Origin: a virus
Direction: 5' to 3' (one strand)
IMG/VR virus record: IMGVR_UViG_3300017728_000052
Span: 1-34,110 of that record
Length of the DNA: 34,110 bases
The notes beneath the pieces are model-generated. The model worked only from the letters and a program-made list of their open reading frames with translations, searched no databases and had not been told where the DNA came from. Positions 5,728-11,309 of the stretch are shown piece by piece (position 1 is the stretch's first letter; each line of letters opens with the position of its first letter). The position numbers and the translations under genes were made by a program.

Positions 5728-6429
5728 TTACTCTCCTGTTGTAAGTTTATCTTCAGCATCAAGGAACAGCTTAACAATTTGCTGCGCTGCTTCTGGATTT
5801 CGTTGTTTAATGTCTTGTATTTTAGGCTTCATAGACTCAAACAGAGTATGAACATTATTGACATGCTTCATCTGACGCAAGCGTGATTTCATGTCTTGCC
5901 ACACGCCCCTGTCATGCTTCTCGTCAAGTTGTTCACGGGTCATTTCTTTGGGTGGCTCAGACGGGGCCGGAGACTGTTGACTTGGAGGGTCTTGTTTCTC
6001 GACAGCCACCGTCTGAACTTGTGTGGTATCATTATCATCTTCTGGTGGCAAGTCCTCGCCAGCATAAATGTAATGACCCAAACCAAAATAAGCTAAACAT
6101 TTTACCATACATCTTTGTAGTGCTGTATTGATGTCAAAGCTGTTAGGATTTTGGACAGGTTTATTACCTTTTAATACAGGCAATATTTCTGTCTGTTCCT
6201 CGTCTTCGATTCTCACTGTAACCATAACAAAAGCAAAGCCATGTTCGTCAATCATATAAGGGCGTTTGCCATTTGGCCCATCGAACTGGTGTTTATCAAA
6301 AGAAGCGTTTGGGTAACTGTCTTTAACAATACCCCAAGCCCATGCCCAGGATAGGTACGTCATGCCTTGTTTCTTTTCAGTGTGTTTATTCACATCAATG
6401 CAGCTAAGAGTCTGCCATATGTTAGTCAT
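5728..6429 (-). CDS. Single-strand annealing protein, Sak/DUF1071 (RecT/Erf superfamily)
   Basis: ATG 6429 has GGAGGT 8 bases upstream; the ATG 6 bases earlier is too close to that RBS. The 233-residue protein has the DUF1071 hallmarks: Y-L-S-W-A-W-A-W (about 25-32), V-T-V-R-I-E-D, F-D-I-N-T-A-L-Q-R-C-M-V-K-C-L-A-Y-F-G-L-G (about 101-121) and Y-I-Y-A-G-E-D-L-P. A Pro/Gln-rich linker and a charged C-terminal helix follow. Such proteins anneal complementary ssDNA and pair with a 5'-3' exonuclease, here the RecB-like nuclease at 6755. Likely role: recombination-dependent concatemer formation or repair. Confidence 0.85.
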   Translation of the reverse strand: MTNIWQTLSCIDVNKHTEKKQGMTYLSWAWAWGIVKDSYPNASFDKHQFDGPNGKRPYMIDEHGFAFVMVTVRIEDEEQTEILPVLKGNKPVQNPNSFDINTALQRCMVKCLAYFGLGHYIYAGEDLPPEDDNDTTQVQTVAVEKQDPPSQQSPAPSEPPKEMTREQLDEKHDRGVWQDMKSRLRQMKHVNNVHTLFESMKPKIQDIKQRNPEAAQQIVKLFLDAEDKLTTGE

Positions 6430-6598
6430 TATCATTCACCTCCTCATTGTAGTCCGTAATCGCTTTCATAAATGACGCAAGCATAGTCTTGAGTTCATCC
6501 AAGTCTTTTTGCATGTGCGCCATGTCTCGTTCGATGCGGTTCAATCTCTCTTGTGTAAAGTCGATTGCTTGCGCATGTTCCTGTTCTACCTCAGTCAT
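6422..6598 (-). CDS. Small coiled-coil protein (58 aa)
   Basis: Start chosen at ATG 6598, preceded by GGGAAGGG; an upstream in-frame ATG at 6628 lies inside the previous gene. The protein (M-T-E-V-E-Q-E-H-A-Q) is almost entirely helical with a heptad pattern in R-L-N-R-I-E-R-D-M-A-H-M-Q-K-D-L-D-E-L and an acidic C-terminus. Family not recognised. It overlaps both neighbours by 8 bases in the exonuclease to annealing-protein operon, so it could be an adaptor for one of them; that is only inference from position. Confidence 0.65.
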   Translation of the reverse strand: MTEVEQEHAQAIDFTQERLNRIERDMAHMQKDLDELKTMLASFMKAITDYNEEVNDND

Positions 6599-6758
6599 AC
6601 TTACCCTTCCCTTTCGGCTTACCAACATTGAAACCCTTGTTCACTTTAATCTGGCTGTAGTTATTTTTCCTGATAACCCTGCCCATAGCGTCAGTTTTGT
6701 CGTTTACCTCTGGTATCCGCAACGCTGCTGCTATCTCATCCCAAGTCGGCACTTTCAT
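6591..6758 (-). CDS. Small basic protein of recombination operon (55 aa)
   Basis: Start ATG 6758 has GGAGGG with 4-base spacing and overlaps the TGA of the exonuclease gene (ATGA). The product begins M-K-V-P-T-W-D-E-I-A-A-A-L-R-I-P and ends in a basic G-K-P-K-G-K-G-K-Y-D. An N-terminal helix and a lysine/glycine tail are all that can be seen. Family not recognised. Strict coupling between the exonuclease and coiled-coil genes argues that it is real. Confidence 0.65.
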   Translation of the reverse strand: MKVPTWDEIAAALRIPEVNDKTDAMGRVIRKNNYSQIKVNKGFNVGKPKGKGKYD

Positions 6759-7651
6759 TCTACCCTCCAGGTTTGTTTGGCAATCTCAAGTATCTCAGGG
6801 CCATGCCGCTGCGCTATCTCTGCAAAGTCAGGTGCAACCATACCAAACAGGGTTTTCCAGTTGCCGTTAGCAGCTTTCATAAGGTTTTGTATCGTCAACC
6901 ACCGCTGCGCTATTCTTTCATACGCTTCTTCTAATGCGTCAGGCTTCAGCATGTCGCAGTTATCAGGTGTGCATAGGTTGTAGCCCTCGCCAGTAACAAA
7001 CAGCAAGGCTGGCACTAGGCCAGTGCCTTTCCAGTACACTGCCTGCTGCGCTACCTGATTCCAGGTAGGTTCTGTCTTTGGTTTCGGTATACGCCAGGTT
7101 CTTGTGCCATCCTTCTTGGGCGGGTTGGCTACAGGCAGGCTGCATTTTAGGTCAATCTGTCTTGTGTCATCAGCGTAATCCAGGAACATAATCGTAGGTA
7201 TGTCTAGCCTGTCATCTTTAAATACACGTTGGTATTCACCCACCATCTCCACGTTCTTGCCAAAGTATTCTTCTGTGCCTCTGACTGCATGACCTATCAT
7301 TTCTGGGATAGCTTCCTTGCAGGCTTCAAACACTTCCATGTCTTTGCCGTTATCCCATTTAATAGGCTTGTATTCCATATACTCTGTCATGGCATGTCTT
7401 ACTGCCTCGCCTAGTGTCAAGCCCTCTTGCTGGCCTCTGACGGGCGAGTAATCATGCAGCCCAAAGTAATGGTCGCAGCCCTGTTGTACTATCTGCCCTG
7501 CCCTTGGCCTGGCTGACATAGGGAACTGCATATTGTGTTCTTTGCGGATGTATAGTTTGAACAGGTTTTCATAAGTGGATTGCGTACCACCTGATGCGCT
7601 GTTGTGATAACAACCGAACTCTTTTCGATAGTCTGGGATTTCGTATTCCAT
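6755..7651 (-). CDS. PD-(D/E)XK exonuclease, RecB/lambda-exo-like
   Basis: ATG 7651 follows GGAGGG with 4-base spacing; the in-frame ATG at 7702 is nearly at the promoter -35 and has no RBS. The 298-residue protein shows E-Y-F-G-K-N-V-E-M-V-G-E-Y, then I-M-F-L-D-Y-A-D-D (D148) and Q-I-D-L-K (D157-x-K159), the catalytic D...DxK core. A later Q-Q-A-V-Y-W resembles the QxxxY motif of RecB-family nucleases. Together with the annealing protein it forms a two-component recombinase like lambda Exo/Beta. It is the first gene of the leftward operon driven by the promoter at 7671-7699. Confidence 0.75.
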   Translation of the reverse strand: MEYEIPDYRKEFGCYHNSASGGTQSTYENLFKLYIRKEHNMQFPMSARPRAGQIVQQGCDHYFGLHDYSPVRGQQEGLTLGEAVRHAMTEYMEYKPIKWDNGKDMEVFEACKEAIPEMIGHAVRGTEEYFGKNVEMVGEYQRVFKDDRLDIPTIMFLDYADDTRQIDLKCSLPVANPPKKDGTRTWRIPKPKTEPTWNQVAQQAVYWKGTGLVPALLFVTGEGYNLCTPDNCDMLKPDALEEAYERIAQRWLTIQNLMKAANGNWKTLFGMVAPDFAEIAQRHGPEILEIAKQTWRVE

Positions 7652-7670
7652 TTGACCCTCCAATAGAACT

Positions 7671-7699
7671 GTCTTACCAGCCCATTGCCAATCTGTCAA
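7671..7699 (-). promoter_or_regulatory. Leftward sigma-70-like promoter of recombination operon
   Basis: On the minus strand a perfect TTGACA (7699-7694) is followed by 17 bases and TAAGAC (7676-7671), a weak -10. Transcription would begin about 15 bases before the exonuclease RBS. Its -35 lies inside the spacer of the rightward promoter at 7685-7713, so only one polymerase can be bound at a time. The element GTGTTGACA is shared with the leftward promoter candidate at 11559-11587. Confidence 0.6.
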
Positions 7700-7713
7700 C
7701 ACTGTATTATGAT
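7685..7713 (+). promoter_or_regulatory. Rightward sigma-70-like promoter giving leaderless mRNA
   Basis: TTGCCA (7685-7690), a 17-base spacer and TATGAT (7708-7713). The regulator ATG begins only 6 bases after the -10, at or next to the expected transcription start. No Shine-Dalgarno sequence is present upstream of that ATG, so the message is predicted to be leaderless, as for lambda cI made from PRM. Confidence 0.65.
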
Positions 7714-7718
7714 GCGGT

Positions 7719-7928
7719 ATGTATTTACAGGATTACATTAGAGAACAAAGACTTAGCATGCGGCGGTTTGCTTGGAAAGCTGGCTTGTCTGTCTCTGCTG
7801 TGTCTCGCATACTATCTAATCAGCGTTTTCCTACGCCCGAATCTATGCGGCGTATTTCTCTAGCAACTGATGGAAAGGTAAAAGCTAATGACTTCTACGA
7901 ACAACACCACAGCCAGCGATTACGTTAA
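7719..7928 (+). CDS. HTH (Cro/CI-type) transcriptional regulator, leaderless
   Basis: This 69-residue protein is little more than a DNA-binding domain. It has S-M-R-R-F-A-W-K-A-G-L-S-V-S-A-V-S-R-I-L (about 14-33) as the helix-turn-helix, then R-F-P-T-P-E-S-M-R-R-I-S and D-G-K-V-K-A-N-D-F. It has no cleavage or oligomerisation domain, so it resembles Cro more than CI. It sits at the divergent promoter pair and is the natural candidate to regulate both. There is no integrase in the window, so it may time lytic functions rather than maintain lysogeny (inference). Confidence 0.75.
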   Translation: MYLQDYIREQRLSMRRFAWKAGLSVSAVSRILSNQRFPTPESMRRISLATDGKVKANDFYEQHHSQRLR

Positions 7929-8103
7929 TTGCCCTGACTGCGGCGGGGCTGGTGAATATGAGGTTGAGGTCGAGGTTATTGACCATGCCAATGGCGGCTT
8001 TATCAAGGGCATCATGCAGACTTGTGAGTTCTGTGACGGTGACGGTGAGGTGCATGAAGAAGACGCAGCCGAGTTTCTCATCCATGTAGAGTTTGAACAA
8101 TGA
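7888..8103 (+). CDS. DnaJ-type zinc-ribbon protein (71 aa)
   Basis: It overlaps the regulator gene by 41 bases in another frame and has GGAAAGG about 9 bases upstream of ATG 7888. Two CxxCxGxG-like motifs are present: C-P-D-C-G-G-A-G (residues 15-22) and C-E-F-C-D-G-D-G near residue 46-53. These are the zinc-binding repeats of DnaJ-type cysteine-rich domains, separated by an acidic beta segment. No J domain is present. Likely a small metal-binding protein; target unknown. The stop overlaps the resolvase-like ATG (ATGA). Confidence 0.75.
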   Translation: MTSTNNTTASDYVNCPDCGGAGEYEVEVEVIDHANGGFIKGIMQTCEFCDGDGEVHEEDAAEFLIHVEFEQ

Positions 8104-8495
8104 CCAACGGGCGCAACAAAGGGGCTTCATTTGAAAGATTTATAAGCGGTGAGATTTTCTCTGCCCTTGGTGTCGAGACAAAGAGAGACCTGGAACAATA
8201 CAGATTAGCAGGCAAGGGTGATTTGATTGGCCTTGATGGGTGGCTGATAGAGTGTAAGCGGTATGCAAACACGACAGCCAATAATATCCATAAGGATGCC
8301 TGGTGGTCACAAACTTGCGCAGCCGCGTTATTAACAGGTGAAAGGCCAGTTCTGATTTACAAGTTTGACAGGCAGCCGATTCGCTGCGTTGTGTATCTCT
8401 CAGCTATCAATGAGGCTTTCTCTAATAAGGATGACATAGCCACGATTAGCTTTGAGACATGGTGCATGTTAGTGCGGGAGTCCTTATGCGATTAG
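8100..8495 (+). CDS. PD-(D/E)XK nuclease, putative Holliday junction resolvase
   Basis: The 131-residue protein opens M-T-N-G-R-N-K-G-A-S-F-E-R-F and contains E12, then G-K-G-D-L-I-G-L (D41) and W-L-I-E-C-K-R-Y (E51-x-K53), the typical E...D...ExK catalytic set. The C-terminal half (S-Q-T-C-A-A-A, P-V-L-I-Y-K-F-D-R-Q-P) matches small phage and archaeal resolvase-like proteins. It would cut branched DNA made by the recombination module before packaging. Starts in an ATGA overlap; its 3' end overlaps the convergent HNH gene by 12 bases. Confidence 0.75.
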   Translation: MTNGRNKGASFERFISGEIFSALGVETKRDLEQYRLAGKGDLIGLDGWLIECKRYANTTANNIHKDAWWSQTCAAALLTGERPVLIYKFDRQPIRCVVYLSAINEAFSNKDDIATISFETWCMLVRESLCD

Positions 8496-9092
8496 CTTGT
8501 TGCTTTTGCGCCTGTTCTCTGTAGCCGGTATAACTTGCAGATTCCACGGCACATGTAAACCGCACACATCTTTTCGTTGCAATGGTATAATATGGTCAAC
8601 TTCATAGGCTGTTCCTGTGCGCTTGGTTAAGTCTGCGCTGCGCGTGTATATCTTTCTTATTTCGCTTTTATTCACCCATGAAGGCGTTGCTTTGTTTAGC
8701 CCAGCCCTACGCGCCACTGTGTTGCACCTGTTCATAACAGCAACATCTGGCCTAGAGTTCCTTTCTTTTGCATATTGTTTTATCTTCTCTTTATTATATT
8801 TTCTGTACGCAGCACTCGCAGATTTAACTTGTTCTTTGTTTTGTTTTGCCCAGCGAGACTTGATTAACAAAACTTTCTCTTTGTTATGTAACTGCCACTC
8901 AGCGTTCTTTTCCAGTATTTGTTTTCGCTTTACTGGGTCTTTGTATCTTTTGCGAGAATCCTGCCTGTGACACTCTAGGCATCTATTGTTGGCAACTTTG
9001 CGTTGTTCATCGTGTCCATGCTTGCAAGGCTTGCCTGTAAAGTACCGTTTCAGCCCTTTTTCTCTTGCCTCTTTGCGTGTGATTATCTGCAT
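8484..9092 (-). CDS. HNH endonuclease, free-standing homing type
   Basis: GGAGGG lies 6 bases before ATG 9092. The 202-residue protein has an N-terminal Cys/His region (G-K-P-C-K-H-G-H, then N-R-C-L-E-C-H-R) like the zinc modules of phage HNH enzymes. A long lysine-rich linker with W-A-K-Q-N-K repeats follows. The HNH core lies near the C-terminus: Y-E-V-D-H-I-I-P-L, N-L-Q-V-I-P and E-N-R-R-K-S-N-K. It sits convergent to the resolvase gene and between two control regions, and separates the two leftward gene blocks. This suggests a mobile insertion; ends of an inserted element are not visible. Confidence 0.85.
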   Translation of the reverse strand: MQIITRKEAREKGLKRYFTGKPCKHGHDEQRKVANNRCLECHRQDSRKRYKDPVKRKQILEKNAEWQLHNKEKVLLIKSRWAKQNKEQVKSASAAYRKYNKEKIKQYAKERNSRPDVAVMNRCNTVARRAGLNKATPSWVNKSEIRKIYTRSADLTKRTGTAYEVDHIIPLQRKDVCGLHVPWNLQVIPATENRRKSNKLIA

Positions 9093-9129
9093 GTGAAACC
9101 CTCCTTTTCAATGCTTTATAAATTTATGG

Positions 9130-9157
9130 TTGACAGGTTTTTGCTTCTTCGTATAAT
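9130..9157 (+). promoter_or_regulatory. Consensus sigma-70 promoter pointing right (antisense to operon)
   Basis: TTGACA at 9130-9135 and TATAAT at 9152-9157 with a 16-base spacer are both perfect consensus hexamers. No rightward gene follows; the next genes rightward are encoded on the other strand. A short hairpin (CCGC-ATTA-GCGG, 9158-9169) begins immediately after the -10, overlapping the likely start site. Transcription would pass through the 14-bp iterons. Possible products are a small RNA or an antisense transcript. Confidence 0.7.
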
Positions 9158-9171
9158 CCGCATTAGCGGTG

Positions 9172-9268
9172 TTAAGCATAACAAGTTAAGCATTACTTGT
9201 TGAGCCAACCCAAGTACCTATTGCAAAAAGAAAAGGGTGCCAAACTTGTTAAGCATAACTTGTTAAGC
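9172..9268 (+). repeat. Five iterons at 14-bp pitch (TTAAGCATAACTTG-like)
   Basis: TTAAGC or TTGAGC occurs at 9172, 9186 and 9200, and again at 9249 and 9263, with exactly 14 bases between starts inside each group. The consensus unit is TTAAGCATAACTTG. With its preceding G it holds an imperfect dyad GTTAaGCaTAAC (10 of 12 symmetric). The first group is just downstream of the consensus promoter; the second lies in the loop of the terminator at 9225-9277. Such arrays usually bind a dimeric HTH protein; the XRE-type product at 9291 is the nearest candidate. A replication iteron is the alternative. Confidence 0.75.
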
Positions 9269-9277
9269 CTAGCACCC
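9225..9277 (-). terminator. Rho-independent terminator of the leftward early operon
   Basis: On the minus strand GGGTGC (9277-9272) pairs with GCACCC (9240-9235). The stem can extend by about seven further pairs including G-U wobbles, and is followed by TTTTCTTTTT (9234-9225). It lies 14 bases beyond the stop of the XRE gene. In the plus direction the same stem is followed only by a looser T-rich tract, so it would be weaker there. Confidence 0.7.
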
Positions 9278-9290
9278 ATTTCTCTTTTAT

Positions 9291-9464
9291 TTATTTCTCC
9301 TCTAGCTCTATCGTTTCCAAGGCCATTTCCAAGACCTTGGGTATGCTTGTCTCGCCTAGTTCATAGGCTTGTATTGTGCGGCGTGATAACCCTAGCTTTT
9401 CAGCAAATGATTGCTGCGTATAACCAAGGAAAGACCGCCTTTCTCTAAGTTCTGATGGTGTCAT
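9291..9464 (-). CDS. Small XRE-family HTH regulator (57 aa)
   Basis: Start ATG 9464 overlaps the TGA of the upstream gene (ATGA); the longer in-frame reading to 9587 would run through that gene. The protein is a bare HTH_3 domain: M-T-P-S-E-L-R-E-R-R-S-F-L-G-Y-T-Q-Q-S-F-A-E-K, then L-G-L-S-R-R-T-I-Q-A-Y-E-L-G-E-T. 'YTQQSFAEKLGLSRRTI' is the classical recognition unit. Last gene of its operon, just upstream of the terminator and next to the iteron cluster, which is its plausible operator. Confidence 0.8.
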   Translation of the reverse strand: MTPSELRERRSFLGYTQQSFAEKLGLSRRTIQAYELGETSIPKVLEMALETIELEEK

Positions 9465-9664
9465 TTCTCTATCCAGCTTTTCTCTGATGCGTCTGTGATT
9501 GCAGCAATTCCCCAGGAATCCAACGCATCGCCGTGTATGTTCTGCAAGGCAAGGATTTGCTGCCTTGCCTCGTTTTCTGTATCGCATAGCTGCCAGTCGT
9601 CTTTATAGGTTGTCTGGTCTGCTATGTTGGTTGTGAATTTAATCCGATGAAATACTAGCTGCAC
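9461..9664 (-). CDS. Small early protein, unknown (67 aa)
   Basis: GTG start at 9664 preceded by GGAGGGG (5-base spacing). The product begins M-Q-L-V-F-H-R-I-K-F-T-T-N-I-A and has a mixed alpha/beta look, with E-N-E-A-R-Q-Q-I-L-A-L-Q as a helix and W-G-I-A-A-I-T-D-A as a strand. Family not recognised. It is coupled by ATGA to the XRE regulator, so a regulatory partner or an antitoxin-like role cannot be excluded, but nothing in the sequence demonstrates it. Confidence 0.6.
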   Translation of the reverse strand: MQLVFHRIKFTTNIADQTTYKDDWQLCDTENEARQQILALQNIHGDALDSWGIAAITDASEKSWIEK

Positions 9665-9748
9665 GCCTTCCCCTCCTATGGTTTAATAGCGATTTAAAGG
9701 CCACTGACAGCCCTCTAGCCGTCAATGGTATTGGTTGTTGCCTTTGGT

Positions 9749-9913
9749 TTACTTGCTGGCTTGTGCAAGCTGTATAATCTTTAGCAGATACTCGCGTTCT
9801 GCTTGTGTTAGCTTTGCCGCTACCGCTTCCATGTTTTCGGTTGAGTTATCCGCTGCAATTGCGATAGCTGCGTTAAGGACGTTGTTTTGTGTTTCTAAAG
9901 TAAGTGTCTGCAT
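9749..9913 (-). CDS. Small helical early protein (54 aa)
   Basis: Starts at ATG 9913 (M-Q-T-L-T-L-E-T-Q-N-N) and ends at TAA 9751-9749. It is predicted to be all-helical (A-A-I-A-I-A-A-D-N-S, A-E-R-E-Y-L-L-K-I-I-Q-L-A-Q-A). The RBS is weak (AGAGG about 13 bases upstream), unlike the GGAGGG of its neighbours. It stands alone between the hairpin at 10018-10058 and the gene at 9461. Family not recognised; coding status is likely but not certain. Confidence 0.5.
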   Translation of the reverse strand: MQTLTLETQNNVLNAAIAIAADNSTENMEAVAAKLTQAEREYLLKIIQLAQASK

Positions 9914-10017
9914 AGCTGTTGTTTAGCCTCTTTGGTTTGTTGTTGTATTTAGTAGACGATTCAGAACGGAAAATTATTCACATAAAAATAAATTTTTTTC
10001 CTGTTACTGTTATAAAC

Positions 10018-10058
10018 AAATGAGAACCCCAGATTATTATGACATTCTCATTTTTTTT
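10018..10058 (+). terminator. Hairpin followed by T8, rightward terminator
   Basis: AAATGAGAA (10018-10026) and TTCTCATTT (10045-10053) form a 9-bp stem with an 18-base loop, running into eight T residues (10051-10058). The T-run is on the plus strand, so it stops rightward transcripts best, although all annotated genes around it are leftward. The only nearby rightward promoter is at 9130. In the leftward direction it is preceded by A8 and followed by TTTGTTTAT, so weak bidirectional function is possible. Confidence 0.55.
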
Positions 10059-10224
10059 ATTTGCTTTTCCTTGCACCATAAACAGCCAGCCCCATGCCAG
10101 CTATTAGCAGGCATATCTGCAAGGCAAATGCCGCGTCTGACATTTGGTTGTGCGGTGGGTCTTGCATGCTTGATGCAAATAAGACCATTAAAAGCCCGAG
10201 GCCTATTGTAAGTTTGTTAGCCAT
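10057..10224 (-). CDS. Small two-TM membrane protein (55 aa)
   Basis: ATG 10224 overlaps the stop of the upstream gene (TAATG) and has GGAGGG 7 bases before it. Two hydrophobic segments are seen: about residues 5-19 (L-T-I-G-L-G-L-L-M-V-L-F-A-S-S) and 33-50 (F-A-L-Q-I-C-L-L-I-A-G-M-G-L-A-V-Y-G), joined by a polar loop (Q-D-P-P-H-N-Q) and ending in a basic A-R-K-S-K. N-in/C-in topology is expected. Early expression suggests modification of the host envelope, such as superinfection exclusion; this is inference. Its stop overlaps the hairpin at 10018-10058. Confidence 0.65.
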   Translation of the reverse strand: MANKLTIGLGLLMVLFASSMQDPPHNQMSDAAFALQICLLIAGMGLAVYGARKSK

Positions 10225-10427
10225 TATAAAACCCTCCTAACACGCAGAATAGATTTCAATTCGTGTAGTTTGCGTGTCTCTTGTGGTATTTGTTGCGTTC
10301 TTAGCTGATAGGCATCACTCAATAAATCGCGTTGCCTCTTGCTGCCTTCGGCGCAGTAATACTCAGCCGTTGTTTCTAAATGCACTATCGCCTTAATTGC
10401 TTTAAAAGCTTCTGATTGCATAAACAT
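10224..10427 (-). CDS. Small early protein, helical (67 aa)
   Basis: Start ATG 10427 has GGAGGG with 7-base spacing and overlaps the preceding TAA. The product (M-F-M-Q-S-E-A-F-K-A-I-K-A-I-V-H) is largely helical with a basic C-terminus (L-K-S-I-L-R-V-R-R-V-L) that also encodes the RBS of the next gene. Family not recognised. Strong RBS and regular coupling support a real gene. Confidence 0.6.
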   Translation of the reverse strand: MFMQSEAFKAIKAIVHLETTAEYYCAEGSKRQRDLLSDAYQLRTQQIPQETRKLHELKSILRVRRVL

Positions 10428-10627
10428 TATGAAACCCTCCAATTGCTTGATGCCATGACGTAACGGTCAAAAAATGCTTTCTCTAACCGCTTATATTTGC
10501 TTGGCCTGCCGCCTATGTACTGGTCAAGCCATCTGCGTCCGTTCTTGTCTGTCCTGGCATAACGTGCCGCAAGCCAGGCATTGATTGACAGATATTTGTC
10601 GGCGTTTATATTGTGTGTGCGTCTCAT
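10427..10627 (-). CDS. Small basic early protein (66 aa)
   Basis: GGAGGG lies 6 bases before ATG 10627. The product begins M-R-R-T-H-N-I-N-A-D-K-Y-L-S and includes the aromatic/basic region W-L-D-Q-Y-I-G-G-R-P-S-K-Y-K-R-L. Many Arg and Tyr residues suggest nucleic-acid or protein binding. Family not recognised. Member of the GGAGGG-led early operon. Confidence 0.6.
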   Translation of the reverse strand: MRRTHNINADKYLSINAWLAARYARTDKNGRRWLDQYIGGRPSKYKRLEKAFFDRYVMASSNWRVS

Positions 10628-10638
10628 TGCTAGCCCTC

Positions 10639-10860
10639 CTAATTGATAGTGACGATGCGAACACGGCCGCTTTTTGTGGTCTCGGTTTCAAAATCAATGC
10701 GCTTGCCTTCCCAGCCCGCACATACCTTGTATGCGTCCGAAATGTTCGCTTTGGTGCGTAGTGTAAGACCGCCCTCAAACGTGAACTCAAAAGCTGGGTT
10801 CCCGCAATGCGAATTTGGCAATCGTTTGATGCCTTTGATTGTCTGTGTTTGTTTAGTCAT
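10639..10860 (-). CDS. Small beta-rich early protein (73 aa)
   Basis: GGAGGG with 7-base spacing precedes ATG 10860. The product (M-T-K-Q-T-Q-T-I-K-G-I-K-R-L) looks mainly beta, with F-E-F-T-F-E-G-G-L-T-L-R-T-K and R-I-D-F-E-T-E-T-T-K-S-G-R-V-R-I-V. A compact barrel or small OB-like fold is possible. Family not recognised. It is separated by short gaps from its neighbours rather than overlapping them. Confidence 0.6.
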   Translation of the reverse strand: MTKQTQTIKGIKRLPNSHCGNPAFEFTFEGGLTLRTKANISDAYKVCAGWEGKRIDFETETTKSGRVRIVTIN

Positions 10861-10872
10861 TGGTCTGCCCTC

Positions 10873-11145
10873 CTAATTAAGATTGATTAGCTGGATTTCA
10901 CCGGCTTTGATTGCCTTCAATGTCTCGGCTTTGTTCATGTCCAAAAACATGTTGCGATATTTGCCCGTTGTTGTGGAATAATCCCAGCTATCACGGTCTA
11001 ACTTTATCGCGCCATCATCGCCGCGAAAAGCAATCACGGTCTTATAGCTTTGGAAATAACAGCCATCATCTGTGTAAATGATAAACTGGTTTTTGACCTT
11101 GTTACCTGATGGTGATGTCATGTTTGTTACTGTTGGTGATTGCAT
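10873..11145 (-). CDS. Small early protein (90 aa), unknown
   Basis: The leader CATTGTTTAACCCTCCAA (plus-strand view, 11143-11160) holds GGAGGG and the ATG, and is repeated exactly before the gene at 11310. The product has beta-type segments (K-N-Q-F-I-I-Y-T-D-D-G-C-Y-F-Q-S-Y and T-V-I-A-F-R-G-D-D-G) and a C-terminal helix with A-E-T-L-K-A-I-K-A-G-E-I. Family not recognised. Confidence 0.65.
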   Translation of the reverse strand: MQSPTVTNMTSPSGNKVKNQFIIYTDDGCYFQSYKTVIAFRGDDGAIKLDRDSWDYSTTTGKYRNMFLDMNKAETLKAIKAGEIQLINLN

Positions 11146-11148
11146 TGT

Positions 11149-11307
11149 TTAACCCTCCAATATAAGCGGCGCATAAAGGCAACCAATACCAACGCCACCA
11201 AGTAATGTTGCGATATAGATTCCATTTGGGAAGCCAGTTATAACTTCAAGAACAGATGCAACGATGAAAACGATTGCGAGTAATGCAAAGATAATAGTGT
11301 CAGTCAT
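11149..11307 (-). CDS. Small two-TM membrane protein (52 aa)
   Basis: ATG 11307 to TAA 11151-11149. Two hydrophobic stretches cover most of the protein: I-I-F-A-L-L-A-I-V-F-I-V-A-S-V-L and Y-I-A-T-L-L-G-G-V-G-I-G-C-L-Y-A-P-L, with a short G-F-P-N-G turn between. Charge is very low. Its last codons (E-G-stop) contain the GGAGGG used by the next gene. An early membrane protein of unknown role; exclusion or membrane-remodelling functions are possible. Confidence 0.6.
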   Translation of the reverse strand: MTDTIIFALLAIVFIVASVLEVITGFPNGIYIATLLGGVGIGCLYAPLILEG

Positions 11308-11309
11308 AA

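Noticed and set aside
7651-7702. Longer exonuclease start at 7702
   Set aside because: It would place the start codon upstream of the predicted transcription start; ATG 7651 has GGAGGG.
7719-7928. Lysogeny module (integrase/CI-type temperate phage)
   Set aside because: No integrase, attachment site or excisionase is visible; the HTH protein alone does not show a temperate lifestyle.
9197-9448. 83-codon rightward frame after the consensus promoter at 9130
   Set aside because: No RBS; composition is that of a mirror of the XRE gene and the iterons; the transcript, if made, looks non-coding.
10020-10211. 63-codon rightward frame across the hairpin at 10018-10058
   Set aside because: Antisense to the two-TM protein at 10057 and starts inside a terminator stem; no RBS.
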